DNA of 64,000 bases from Dipteris shenzhenensis (GCA_047967505.1 CM106540.1), one strand, 5' to 3'; positions 31,496-43,967 are shown, counted from the stretch's first letter. Notes: generated by a model not told the origin, from the letters alone. Translations and numbers: made by a program.

Positions 31496-33887
31496 CTAAG
31501 GGGTCTGTGATCCAAAGAAATGATGGAAGTCATGGCCATCGACCATGCCTCCTGCCATGAGTGTGAAGATCTGGGCAAGTGTCAAATGGGCTGCTGGCGG
31601 TGCCAAGTCTCCATGGAGCAATCTCCTCCGAAAATCTGCCATCATCCTCCGTCGTCTAGAAATAAAGCGACGGGTACGGCCTCTGTGTAAGATCATCCTG
31701 CGGTGCTACCGGATCATGTCATATGTACATCCTCGGGGTGGAACCATCGGTGCTCTCTGGCAAGATGGGCTATCTCTGTGCTCATGGTCCTGCGCCTCGT
31801 CCTGCTCCTCATGAATAACCAGGTCTCTGGCAGGGATGCGACGGTGCTCTCTAAGGAATCTCTCTCTGTATCTAGTGATCTCCCTGATGAACAACGCTAA
31901 GCAATACTGATCCTCATACTCCATAATCCGAGAGAGAGGTCCAAATCCGTGCCCAAATAAACAGTGAAATCTGCCACGGATCTCATAATATAAAGGGCAT
32001 CTGCAAACAAAGTGCTCCTCAGTCTCCACCTCCCCCATAGTGCAACAAGGGCATATCCTAGTCTCTCGCCTGGGTCTATGTCCAGTAGCTGTACGACGCA
32101 TCCTGCCAGCCTCAACGTCTAATCTGTGGGAAGATACCCTGAGCTGGCCCAAGGCAATCCTGAGTGAGTGCGACATATGAACGCCGATATATCCTGGGGA
32201 TATGATGAAGCCATCCTCTGAAATCCTGAGAAAATGGTCACGATATGTGGCCATCTTCGTAGGAAGCTCCGTGGGATGAACCCAAGTGCGAAACGTGTGC
32301 AGCTGCAACAAATCTGCCCTGATAACCTGGCTGAGCTCATGTCGAGTGAGAGGGAGGCGAGGGGCATCTATGCTGTATCGAAATGGTGGCAGCCTATCCA
32401 TATCCAAGCCCAGCGAGGTGAGCCATGTGGAGAGTGTGTGGTACCAACAAAAAGTATGACCTCTCTCCGCTAACATCTGCGAGGATGTCAGTGCTAGCCA
32501 CGGTAATCGTGCTCTGCCTGCTGCTGAGTCTCCGAGCGCCCTGATCCTATGCAAGTATGTAACTGACTGAAATGCTGCATCTAGCGCTAGGGGTGTAGCT
32601 CCGAACTCTGCGAACGTAATCTGATGCGGTACCGTGGGCTTCGCTCTGATCAATCTGGAGAACATGATGATCTGTAACCTCTCTACTCGTCTCCAATCTG
32701 CAACACTGAGATCTCCTGCCCAAAAGGGGCTAGCATACATGACTGCAGGTCTCACCAGCGTATCGAAAAGTAAGGACTTCGTGTCGGGATGCTGAAAATG
32801 TGACTGTGCACACTGCCTCTCGAGAAGAGCCAAGGCGGCATGCCCTCTACTGATCCTATCTCGTGCTGCATGCGTCATGGTGAAGACTGGACCTCTAAAT
32901 GTGGCACCCAAATATGTATACTCCCTGACTAGCTCCACCTCCTGCCCATCAAATGTGAAAGAGAACTCGCCTCTCCTATAAACCTGGTATGACGTGTTGA
33001 AGACCATGACTTTGGTCTTCCCAAGGTTTATAGACAACCCTCTGTCCTGACAAAAGCTGTGGAGTGCATGGAGATGTGCCTGTAAACCCTGCTGGGAGGA
33101 AGAAATAAGAACCACGTCATCTGCATAGAGGAGAATCGGTATCGTGGATCCTGCCAGTAAAGAACCTGTACCACCCATCGTCTGTATGTACATCTCTAAC
33201 TCATCGATATAGAGACCGAAGAGTGTCGGAGACAAAGGACACCCCTGCTTCACCCCTATCGTACTGCGTACTTTCCCCGACAGCCCCGACAGTGTCCTGA
33301 CTCTACCTGTGACTCTCATACAAGGCCATGATCGCCCATTGAATCTCCCCATTGAATCCCAAGTCACGAAGTCGCTAGAAGAGTCTGAAACGCGGCACAG
33401 TGTCAAATGCCTTTCTGAAGTCCACGAAGCAACAATAGAGCCGTTGCTTACGTGACTTCGCCTCCTCAATCAAAGCCCTGAGTGTGAAGATATGATCTAG
33501 AGTCGAGTGCTCTGCACGAAATCCTGCCTGCCCTCTAGCTCTCATGCCTGTCGCCTCGGCATGGTCATTTATATGTCCTTCTAGAATGGTCGCATAAATC
33601 TTGGCCATGACATGGCCAATCATAATGGTCCTGTAGTTCGACGCCTCCAAAGGATCCCCCGACTTGTGTATGGGTACTATAGTATTTTCTAGCCAACTAG
33701 GTGGAAGACCTGTACAAATGGACTCGTTAAAAAGACGGGAGAGGACTGTAGCTAAGGCATCAATCCCATGGGTTACATACTCTGCTTGCAATCCATCATG
33801 GTCCTTAGCTCTCCCAGTCTTCAAACGATGAGCTGCTGCTCGGACACTATTGGATGAGAATAAGGCAGAGGAGGTGGGTCTAGGCAC
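31496..33887 (-). pseudogene. Non-LTR reverse transcriptase with C-terminal Cys finger
   Basis: The first frame (33887 to about 33375) has RT motifs VPIHKSGDPLEASNYR, AKIYATIL, GQAGFRAEHSTLDHI and LYCCFVDFRKAFDTVPR. After a frameshift near 33375-33390 the second frame (to 31706) gives IGVKQGCPLSPTLFGLYIDE, ILLYADDVVLISS with the catalytic YADD, GLSINLGKTKVMVFN and YTYLGATF, then a thumb region. It ends with the finger CPCCTMGEVETEEHFVCRCP and YYEIRGRFHCLFGHGF. A TAG at 31706-31708 is followed in the same frame by an Arg-rich tail to 31496, which resembles the tail of copy D, so TAG may be a mutation. The product would nick-prime and reverse-transcribe LINE RNA. The clade is not named because the endonuclease is missing. 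Confidence 0.93.
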
Positions 33888-33930
33888 ATGGGATAAGTCG
33901 ATCTGTGGCTGGTCTGGAATATCATATAAA

Positions 33931-34080
33931 GAGAGAGAGAGAGAGTCATATTAACTTCCACAGGAGGCCTCACGGGCCTTGGGACAAAACCAGAGAGTCG
34001 AGAAGTGCACATGGCACCTCAGCTCAAGGTTATTAAAGCTAGCACACATCTAAGTTCTTCGTTACATCAGTTTAAGACTG
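33931..34080 (-). mobile_element. LINE copy A, 3' end only
   Basis: A short 3' UTR contains hairpin AGGCC-TCACG-GGCCT (33965-33979), then AAGTTAATATGA and a (CT)n tail (plus-strand GA run 33931-33945). The right limit is uncertain. It shares GTGAGGCCTCC and the tail layout with copy C. Confidence 0.65.
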
Positions 34081-36649
34081 AGGGTCTTTAGGTTAAGATT
34101 TGAAATCTCTAATTAATGCCAATCCATCTCTGTAAACTGCCCACTTTCCAGCTATGTGTGCATCCTTCACTTTAGTAAGTTCAATATTCCTTTGTTTAAG
34201 CTGAGTTGGAGTGAGCTCCTCAGGTATCCAAACAACTATTTCTTTGCACCTTGTTATTTGAATTCATATTCAAGTATTGGGTTGATGGTGTTTGATTAGA
34301 GAGTCTATTAAACAATTATTCATGAAGTACACCCAACACCTGAGATACTAGGCTAGCAAAATGCTCACCCTTGACAAACTATAGTATGGTGGAGCCAAAT
34401 GAACTTGGATGGTTTACAGTGTTCACAAATTTAGGAATTATTTGCTTAGGATTTCTTTGTTTTCTACGTAGATCCTCAGGCTTTGTTCTACTTAATCAAC
34501 AAAACCATTTTGAATCCGATGAGTGAATCTCGTTACTTCATGAATTCAACTTCATAATCATACACAAACGAGGTAAGGCACATCAGGGGGCACATTGCTT
34601 GTCTCGCATCCCAACCAAGCAACCGAGGCAAGGAGTGCCAGATGATCAACCTGACACGCACTTATTCACAATGGAATTGATGGTTTTGAATATGAGAATC
34701 TAAGCCATGTTCATGAAAGATAACGTGATTCCCCTTTCAAGACATGGGATACTCTCAAGGGCACAAGCCATTCACAAGACAACTTCAACCAAGGGGAAGC
34801 CACGGTTGAAGAGTTAGCTCTGCACCCTTCTCGTTGGTAGGAATGGTTAATCTAAGATTTCGAATGCTGGCTTGTGAGCCGCTCTTCTTATATTTTTTAA
34901 AAGTAACATAAATGTGCAACTTTCGGTCGCTTTAAGCAACAGTAACTCTCCTAAAATTGAGCTTTACAGCAGATAGAATGTTTTCATAATGTCAATACCA
35001 AAGCCTCACCAAAATACTCCAAGAATGACAAAATGTGTGCCAGTTCAAGGAGATGCGTGCCTCAGGTTGCCTCAGTTCTTAAGAGGACTTTCAAAACAAG
35101 ATACTTTCGTGAAAACTTAAATGTTACACACAACAGGGGTCTGAAGCAGTTTCTGATCCACGATGTTCTCTCCTGCAGGAGAAATCTTCCTAAGGATTCG
35201 ATCGAAATTGGCGTTCTCACTCATCAAGACCGGCTAGACGCGAAATTTTTTGTATGAAATTCCTTGCAGGCCACATTATGTGTAGAACGTTTGCCCTTGC
35301 AAATTTACAACGCAATTTGAAAGCACAAATCCCACAAGCGGTACCTCGTGACAACTGACGGCTTCTATACAATATCCGAAAGGCTTCCACGTATGAAGTC
35401 GGCATTTAATGAGCGCGTAATGCATTCTGAAAGGGATCACAGGCAAACATGATGAGCGACTGTGCTTGTCACGGCCGATGTTTGGAGTTTGTGTAAGCAG
35501 CTGATCCGAGTGTGGACTAGGGAAGTTAACCAACATAACATACGCATGCAAAAAGTGCAAATTGGTCAACTTTCTAGGTTGTTAGCATCTTTGTAGGTAA
35601 CATATGCATGCAAAAAATGCAAATTCCTATTAATTGGTTTTCTTTTGGGACATTTCGTCACTGAGGATGGCAAATTCTTTAGAGGTAACATCTTTATATG
35701 TGACATATGCATGCAAAAAATGCAAATTCATATTAATTACTTAGGGATGGCAAAAGAGGGTGAAAGAGTGAGCCGAGAGACAAGACGAGGGGAGGGGGAT
35801 CATTGAGAAGGTGAGGGGAGGGTGGGGGAAGAGGGGCAATTAGCCTCAGAGGGAAAAGAGTCCTCAATGCAAGTGAAAGGGTTAAATACATAAGCTAATG
35901 GGAGAGAGAAGAAGGACATTAATAAAAGGGGACAATAGGTCCCCTAAACTCGAAGAATATATATAAAATTTGTTTATTAGTTAGACTATGCTTGGGTAGG
36001 ATTGTTAATGATGTAGATAGCTTGCCAACCAAACGATCTACTATATAAGAAGAAATTTGGGTTGAAACTTCATCTTACTACCCAACATCCACATTTCTAT
36101 GCTTGCATCAAATCATAAATCCCTTTGCCTCTCTTTCCCATCTGCTAAGAAGCCTTGACTCTCTTCCCCCTAAAGTAAATTAGTCTCTCCATAGATGTGG
36201 AGGTTGTCACTAAGATCTTGCCGAGTTTGTCTACATACTTTAAATGTAGATATGCATGTGTGTATGGTTCGGTTGCTTGTATGTTTCATGTGTGTTTAGT
36301 AATGTGGGCATGCCTGTGTGTATGCTTTAGCAACTTGTGTGTCTCACATCTGTTTATTTTTGTGTAATATTGTTTCCCCTATGTGTATGTTTGTTTCATT
36401 TGTGTTCCATATACTATGCTCCAAAATTTCACCTTATTGTGCTTGCAAATTGGTGCAATTAGACTGATGTGATTTTGAATGATGTATTGAGTTAAGTAAT
36501 GGAACTCAATTAGGTAATTCAATTCAATTAGGCAATTTAGATTTTTTTTATAAAGATAGGGATATGTTTAATTTGGAGTTTGCTTTCCGTTATTGACTCA
36601 CAATACAAAGCTAGGTGGGCAATATTGATTTGTATAAATTGTTCCAATT
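34081..36649. other. No gene recognised; small repeats
   Basis: No transposon domain or exon with family similarity is seen. A plus-strand frame at 35033-35257 (RTFKTRYFRENLNVTHNRGLK) is open but unrecognised. Three copies of an approximately 34-base unit containing CATATGCATGCAAAAA occur (see separate entry). Confidence 0.5.
35538..35735. repeat. Three dispersed copies of a 34-base ATGCATGC unit
   Basis: Units starting near 35538, 35599 and 35700 share ACATATGCATGCAAAAAATG followed by CAAATT. Spacers of about 30 and 65 bases separate them. Confidence 0.8.
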
Positions 36650-39293
36650 TGAGATGAAAGCCTCAATGAAAAAGAAGGGGAAGAAAAGATCAGCCTCAAC
36701 TATATCGTTAAAGCAACAGATGGAGTCATAACGAAAGAAGACATGGGAAGTGGTCTGAAAAAGCTAGCTCATTGGAAAGCTCCAAACACACAAGGGCTAG
36801 TAGTAGATATGTTAACATGGCGAGGGGAGAAAACATAGAAAGTGCTTATGAGGCTTATGAACATGTCTCTAGAGGAAGGGTTTCTAGTAGATAAGCAGAA
36901 TTGTACCGATCCATAAGCTAGGGGGGATAGCACGATGGCAAAGAATTAGGACAATCATGGTAAGCAGCCTAATGGCAAAGTTGTATGGAACTATCCTTGA
37001 GCAGAAAATCAGCAAATGGTTGGAAGAAGAAGGAGTGAGGGCACCCAGGTAGGGTTTTGCCCTAAGCACTCTACGGTTGATCATTTGGTTGCCATACGGG
37101 GGCTGCAAAACTGAAGGAGTCAAAGATAGGAAAGAGGCTATCTACTACTAATGTTTCATAGATTTCAAGAAAGCCTTTGACACAATACCGTGAAAGAGGC
37201 TATGGGAAAGATTGGAAAATTTGGAAGTCCCTCAAAAACTCAAAGAAGCCATGTACCAACTCTATGAGAAGGTTCTAGCTGAGTTAGCACAACTGCTAGT
37301 AGATGGATCATGCTCCAAGAGGAAAGTTGTAATAAGGAGTGACATAGGGGTTAAACAAGGCTGCCCCCTATTACTGACACTATTCGGTCTTTTTATCGAT
37401 GAATAGGAAGAGTGAATGAGAATCCATAGCAAAGAAGGTGTGCAAACTGTAAGATATGCTTTGTTAATGCTTATATACGCAGATGATGTGGTATTCTTCG
37501 CAAAGAACATCCATAGCAAAGAAGGTGTGCAAACTGTAAGATATGCTTTGTTAATGCTTATATACGCAAATGATGTGGTATTCTTCGCAAAGAACAAGGA
37601 AAGCCTACAAGCACATATGGATGCACTGAGAGAGTTTTGCAAACACTTAGGAATGTGGGTTAATATAGACAAGTCAAAGGTTATGGTCATTGTGACACGT
37701 AACAACCAGGTGGATGTCACATTTGGAGGGGGGCCCTTGGAGGCTGGAAATAGTCAACTCATATAAATATTTTGGGCTGGATTTCATCAACAACTACAAA
37801 TGGAATGCATGCATAGAAAGGAGGATTTGGGAGGTTTAAACTCCATATAGCTTCCAAAATAAATGCAGGAAGGCCAATCTATGGAATTGGGAAATGAGAA
37901 AGTTTCTATACACCATGCTTGTGCACACAATAATCCTTTATGGATGCCCCACTTGGACACCTGGGCTATCTAGGATTCACTAGGAAAGAACAGACCCTTT
38001 ACATAAATGCTTCCTAATAGGGGAGTTAGGAGTTGAGGCATAGACACCCTACCCCATCTTGCTGGCTGAAATAGGTTTGATACCTCTAGAAGGGAAAGGA
38101 TTGTGTCAATTAATGGCATATCTCAACAAAGTTGATGAATGATAGGAGGATACCACACAAATTGATGGAAGCTACACAACTCATTGGTAGGCATAGAGAG
38201 GGGATGAATTGGATGGGATCATGGGGTGTTGGATGGGATCATGGGGGTATAACTACCATTGATATACTAGAAGATGCATGTGAAATAAGAGAGATTGTGA
38301 CGCAGAAAATGGTAAAAAAACTATGGCAAAACCTAGGGAAAATTAACTCAATGGACAGATATAGAATGCAAAAATCCTTGGGGAAGACATATCAAATTTA
38401 AAAGACATTTGATCTACACTCAAATCCACCTACCACACTCATTTAGGAATGCCACTGGACAGTTTCGTGTGTCATTGTACCAACTCCGTATCAAGAGCAA
38501 ACAAGCAAAAGGGATCCCCCAAGAGAGTTGTATTTGCACATTATGTGAATAGCATGAGGTCGAGCTAAAGGAGCACTTCGCCTTTCGTTGCCCAATCTAC
38601 TACAAGATTCATGGACAATACCACTACTTTTTTATAGACGGATTTGAGGGCCTTTCCAAACTTCTCTCATACCCAGATTCAAGGTGCCTCACCGCTTTCA
38701 TTCACGAGGCGGTCCGACATAGAGAGCATCTCATAAAATCACTTAGACAGGGGTGGAGGCCTTGTCTAACCCATCCTCAGAGTGTGATTCTTGAGTTCTT
38801 CCAGCTAGAGCATGTTGCCCCTCCGATCACAGATAGAAAAAGAGGCAAAGACCCCAAGATCGAGATGTGGTACACTCGATAAAATGCACAGATCATGCTA
38901 GATGACATTTCATCTATTTTTAAACTTGGGATACGGCGGACCGAGGTTACTGTGAAGCTTGTCATGCGTAGAGTAGCCTCTAGGAGGGCACGATGGACTA
39001 CTCTAGACAGCAGACATCAATCTATCACGGGCTTCTTGCCTACACTGCCTAATTCATCATTAAGCATACCTTGACGTTTCATGCCATGCGTGTGCTGCTT
39101 TGTAAAGTATTGTATCGGATCAAGTTGCATCTATTATTATGATGATGATGCCAGGGAGGACTATGACTATGGTGACATGTATGATGATGGCATTGACTAT
39201 GCTTACACAATTTTTCATAGCATGGGTTAGGATGCTCGTGTAGTAGCTCCACCCTTTTTTTCATTGTATCAGGTTTTCTAATACTCTTTCTTT
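36650..39293 (+). mobile_element. Cys-finger LINE copy D
   Basis: Plus-strand frames, much decayed, contain RT pieces in order: ITKEDMGSGLKKLAHWKAP (36720), MAKLYGTILEQKI (36972), CFIDFKKAFDTIP (37150), IGVKQGCPLLLTLFGLFIDE (37342), a duplicated YADD block, KESLQAHMDALREFCKHLGMWVNIDKSKVMV (37596), then Cys-finger CTLCE-HEVELKEHFAFRCPIYY (38540) and the tail MRRVASRRARWTTLDSRHQ. It ends in a C/T-rich tail leading into a (CT)n run at 39322-39350. It has no endonuclease. Confidence 0.88.
37422..37595 (+). repeat. 87-bp in-frame duplication of the RT catalytic block
   Basis: Two 87-bp copies (37422-37508, 37509-37595) encode the same 29 residues, including LLMLIYADDVVFFAKN. The only difference I see is G to A, giving YADD in the first copy and YAND in the second. 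Confidence 0.95.
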
Positions 39294-39350
39294 GTTTCTC
39301 CCTCCCTCCTTCCCCCCCCCCCTTCCTCTCTCTCTCTCTCTCTCTCTAGG
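39294..39350 (+). repeat. (CT)n/C-rich microsatellite between two LINE copies
   Basis: TCTTTCTTTG then CCCTCCCTCC, a C run and (CT)n form the tail of LINE copy D; copy E coding begins directly after. Confidence 0.85.
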
Positions 39351-40590
39351 GGGAGACTACCGAGATTGGCACTAGAGTCATCTACATGCCTAGCTGAGGG
39401 GGGGATTGGTACACATGCATATCCAAATGGTTTCATAGCCAAGGCATTATGATGGATCATCTGTCCCCCCTTTCAGTACAACTTAGATGCTCTTGATCAC
39501 CTAATTCCATGGGATGAGATCAACTGTATCATATGGTTGGACCTACTTTAGCTCCACACATCGTAGACTTGGGGGGGACCAAGAGCTCCCCATCGATTCG
39601 ATTCTACCATGATCATTTCCTTAGAGTATCGGTGGATAGAGTGATTATCAGACCACAAATAATTGGAGAATAGATGAGTCTTACATGCCTTGAAGATCAC
39701 CATCGAATAGACGCGCATCCCATCCCAACAACTAAGGATTGAGACAAAAAGAGCCACATGTACACCAAGGATCAAGGGACCTGTAGATTATGCACCTTCA
39801 AGGAGGTGGAGATAGCGGAGCACTTCCCATCTACTTGTCCTATATACTACGAGATTCAAGGATGGTACCATTGCTTATTTTAGGAGGGACATGGTGGACC
39901 TTGCTCCTCCTAACTGATTCATTTTCAAGACTAGGTTTGTGTCGAGATCTATTTGATGGATATGCAAGAACATAGATAAACCTTGATGTACTGCATTAAA
40001 GAGCAGAAGGAAACAACGACATCTACGATTGAGCTAGATCAAGCCCAGCAACATGTTATAGATTTTCACACTTTTGAGTTTGCCCTTAGACATGTGGAGA
40101 CACGCAGGAGGAGATAGATGACATGAGTGCTGAGTGGGTCAGTGGGACAAGACGACAACGTGGAGAGATGTAGCTAGAGATCTAGAGACAGACTAGGGCA
40201 CACACATTGGTGGTTTAGCCCATCACAACCATACTCAGGGAAGATTGCCCGACCAGAGGGGTCACTATTGAAATGGCCCACCGAATACAAAGGTCACTAA
40301 GATCATGCCCCCCACCACCAAGAGAGATGACTCAACAAGCACATATACAAGATACTTTAACAGGCTCATAGGAGAGCCACCTTGGCACCACGCTATGTAT
40401 TTTGATTTTGAATTTGAGTACTAGCTTTCGTTACATTTTTTAAAGCTTAGTGCATAGTACCTTGCAAAGGGCCTTAGCAAGCCCTTTGCTTTAGCAACAA
40501 TGGCCTATACATGTTACTTTTGCGATTATGTGTTGTGTCATAGCCCTACGAGGCCTCGAAAAGACCTTAGTACATCTTTCTTTTATCTGG
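39351..40590 (+). mobile_element. Cys-finger LINE copy E, 3' part
   Basis: Broken plus-strand frames carry CTFKEVEIAEHFPSTCPIYYEIQGWYHCLF (about 39790-39880). A C-terminal extension follows, with TIELDQAQQHVIDFHTFEFAL (about 40025) and VTIEMAHRIQRSLRSCPPPPRE (about 40265), matching the extension of copy C. The 3' end near 40540-40585 reads CTACGAGGCCTCG then TACATCTTTCTTTT. It is 5' truncated at the microsatellite of copy D. Confidence 0.8.
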
Positions 40591-43380
40591 TTTTGTGTGG
40601 TCATGATTTTAGATCCTCTAGATCTAAATTTTTTGGCATCCCATCCAAAGAGGTTTTTTGGTAGACTCCTATCTCCATACTTGTGTCAAAATGCAACTAT
40701 CTATGTTGCATAGGATGTGAGTTGCGGTTTGAATCCTAAAAGTATATTTTATGATCTACTTTTTGAGTGGACATTTGTCGATGGCATCATTTGGGCGAAC
40801 GGCATGTTTATTGGTCAATCGTCTCCATGGCACTCTATCATTTAGATTGATCAATAAATTCAAGAGTGTAGTTAGGCAAAAGAAAAATGGCCACAACTTG
40901 GGCAAGGGAGCAGTGATTGTCCACTTGGCATACTATATAGTGCACCACCCTATCTTTCATAAACTTACATATCAATGCATTTGATGTTCTATGTAATTAT
41001 ATGCCTTATAGAGCTCACTTGATTCTATTGTTGATGTTTTGGATTTATGAAGCAATGGGATACACATTGCTTGATTGTTAGGTGAACCACAACTGCAAGC
41101 CAATGAATGTAAATGACATTTTGTGAGGTAATGAGATTTCCAAGAGGTTATTTTTGCAATTTTTTTGGATTTGGGAGGTGATGCACCTCACCTTTATATT
41201 CATGTGAAGTATCAATTTTATTTGGAGAGATTGTATCAATGCATGTTTATGTATTTGGACTATTTGTTTGAAAACAACATTTACATCTAGTTGCAAAAGT
41301 GGTCAACTACTCCATTATCTAGTATATTAGGGTAAAATCAATCGCAACTAGAATGCAATGAATGTGAAGCAGATGGTGTGAGGTAATGAGATTTCCAAGA
41401 GGTTATTTTTCCAAACATTTTGGATTGGGGAGTTGAGGTCCCAATTTCATTTAGAGAGATTTTATTGATACATGTTTATGCATTTGGACTTTTTGTTTGA
41501 AAAGCCAATTTGCATTTGGTGCCACTTTTATTGTGTTCTATGTATTATTGTTTGCAATAGTAGTGGCCCTACCAAATCTGAGGGTTGCATGCTTACTTGA
41601 TGCATGATGATGCAACATTAGGATATAACATGATGTGATGCATGATGATGTAGTATGAAACGATGCATGACAATGCTACATGACCTTTTAAAACCTTAGG
41701 AAAGTAGACTTAAGAGAAAAATGACACTGAAAATGTGAATTTATTACATCATCGTAACAAATGTGTGTACAAAGAATTTTCCTTCTATTACAATTTCCTA
41801 GTCAGTCTTGGAGCAAGATTCATCTCTTCAATAGGCCACCTAGCCAACTCCGCATCCCAACTAAACACTCAAAGTTCTCACATTGCATCTTCATGTGTAA
41901 GACTCTCCGATGAGTTTTTTGTCATCATCCTATCACCAATTTGCATAAAATTTTTTCTCAAAAGTGATTGGTCAGGTATGTGAACAGCCAAGGTGAAATA
42001 TTTACAGGCATTAAAGAAAGATCACACAATTACATTGATAATCTAGCCAAGGGCATAAATGTCCAATTGTGGAACTATATCTCCCTATCTTAAAGAAACA
42101 GAAACTGTAGTGCAAGCCAGTGGTTTCCAACATGGTCTTGCTCAAGATGCAAAACCTATCATTTCTACTCTTCCAAATGCTCATATTTCAACCATTTCAT
42201 TTTTCTAGAAACCTTTTTGCTCTTCTTTGAAATATCTTGTGCCATTCCCAAATTAATGATTCCAACACAACATGCACTATTTGGAGTAAAATCGAGCAAG
42301 ATGTTGCTAAGGGTGCAAGTCTGTGTGCAACCATTAGGCTTGATGAAATTGTGGACTAATTGTGCTAGTCCAACCATGAGAGCATGGATAAGATCATGTA
42401 CATTGGCACAAAAAAGTTATTTCTTTGTAGCACATCCCTAATCCACTGATTGCATCCTCTACTTTTCCTTCTCCTTGTGCCCTCTTTTTTACATTTCTCG
42501 TCAAGTGTGCATCAACATAACACCTGAAGGAACCTACATGCTGGAGACAAAATTATGATTGGTTTCCACCATTGAAGTATGATATGATGGTCCAAAGGGG
42601 CTCTTCCATAGTATAAACAATAACTCTCATGAGAACGGGTGTACTATTTTGCCTTGGCACCTCTCTTCATGCTTCTCATCTATAAGCATCGGCATTGCCA
42701 TTTTATTACTTGCTATCATACCACCTTTGTTTTAAGAAATTGTGACAACCTATTAGACAGACCCAATAGGTGGTCTTATATGTTCGAGATCCAATCTTTT
42801 CACCTCGTAATATCTCTTGCACTATGATAAATGCCACAAAAGTCATATTTTGTATGTGACTAGCTCATTGCTCTACAACATTTGTGTGGTACCTCTAAGC
42901 ACCCTTCCTTTCAAAACTACAATGCCTCCATCATCATCTTGCTCCTTTGCCATTCTAGACCTTAAGGTTAATTCTACGGTTCTTCATGTCTAATAAAAGC
43001 AATGTCCATGGACACTACTTTTTAGTCTAGCCAATCATGCTTCCACCCAGTGGTCTAAAATTTTAAAAGATGTGTGAAGGGGTATAGCTCTTGAAGTCTT
43101 AAAATTTGGGAGCTGAAAATACAAGAGCATTGAAAGGAAATGCCCAAATCATGTTTTCAAGAGCTTATTTTAGTGAAAAAGTCAATGTGTATGTGAAATC
43201 CTGAGAATTAAAAAGCCACTAACCCCTGCATCACCAAGCAGTATAGATCAAACTGCCATGATTATAACCATTCAAGGAAAGGATAGCATTAGCATTTGAA
43301 AAAAGGACCTTGGCAAGTCAACAAAAGCTAAAGCTAAAACTCATTATCCTCATGGTAACAATCGAAAATTGCCTCTGCCT
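40591..43380. other. No gene recognised; tandem duplication within
   Basis: Apart from the imperfect duplication at 41081-41525 and a run of GATGCATGATGATG-like words at about 41600-41680, nothing is assignable. Open frames are short and lack domains. Confidence 0.5.
41081..41525. repeat. Imperfect tandem duplication, ~250-bp unit
   Basis: Copies at about 41081-41295 and 41331-41525 share GAGGTAATGAGATTTCCAAG, the TTATTTTT segment that follows and TTTGGACT-TTTGTTTGAAAA. They differ by substitutions and an internal indel. Confidence 0.85.
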
Positions 43381-43967
43381 GAGTTAGAGCAGCTTGAAGC
43401 AGGGTCAAGAAAGACTCCATCCTCCTCATTCTTTCTTCTCTATAAATTGGTGTTGATCATTCTAGCAAAAAATTGCACCAAATGTTGTGCTATGTGGCTG
43501 TCCTTCACAAGCTCCTTCCATCATCATTGATGAGTAGCGTGATGTTCTTGCATATACATTTTTCCTTAACTGCACCAAAAAAGATGCTAGTGGCACAATC
43601 TCCCTTCAACATCTGGGGCAAGTTCACTTGAACTCTCTTGCCTTCATCCTTGTTCAAATATTGTCCCACCTATTGGAGGACAATAACTAACCACAAGTCA
43701 TTTGGCTCAATAAAAAGTGCCTACAAAATGCTCTCCCTCATCTAAGTAGTATCTCTCCTATGCTATTGAGCTTAATGAGTCCATATTTGGCCCATAAAAG
43801 TAGACTAGTCATCAATTACATTTCTTGTAGGTAACTAATTAGCCCAAGTAAACTACACAACACACATACATTACAACTAAGCAAAATGTGCAATGTTGTA
43901 TCTCTCCTAAGCTATCAAGCCTCATAATGTCCATATTACTTCCTCACCTCTATTATTGAGCACATAC
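43381..43967 (-). pseudogene. LINE relic, pre-RT region
   Basis: On the minus strand, around 43480-43640 a broken frame reads IFFGAVKEKCICKNITLLINDDGRSL, like the FFH...K..N.I..L.DD.G stretch that precedes RT in plant L1 elements. It probably belongs with the endonuclease piece at 50.6-51.3 kb, now separated by the LTR element 43968-50161. Two diverged copies of a short segment (AAGTAGACTAGTC) flank that insertion. Confidence 0.45.

Larger units (their letters stand above)
31208..33930 (-). mobile_element. Cys-finger LINE copy B, most complete RT
   Basis: This is the best-preserved copy of the clade here. It spans from a 5' truncation at the (GA)n run near 33930 to a 3' tail (plus-strand (GA)n 31208-31250 then (GAAA)n 31251-31270). 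It contains the whole RT fingers-palm-thumb and a C-terminal Cys finger, but no endonuclease. It lies between copy A (right) and copy C (left), all in the same orientation. Confidence 0.92.

Noticed and set aside
35033-35257. Possible host exon (RTFKTRYFRENLNVTHNRGLK)
   Set aside because: Open but short, no recognised family and no matching neighbour exon; listed only as unassigned sequence.
42165-42377. Minus-strand frame MVGLAQLVHNFIKPNG as a transposase piece
   Set aside because: No catalytic motif, no terminal inverted repeats nearby; similarity was only impressionistic.
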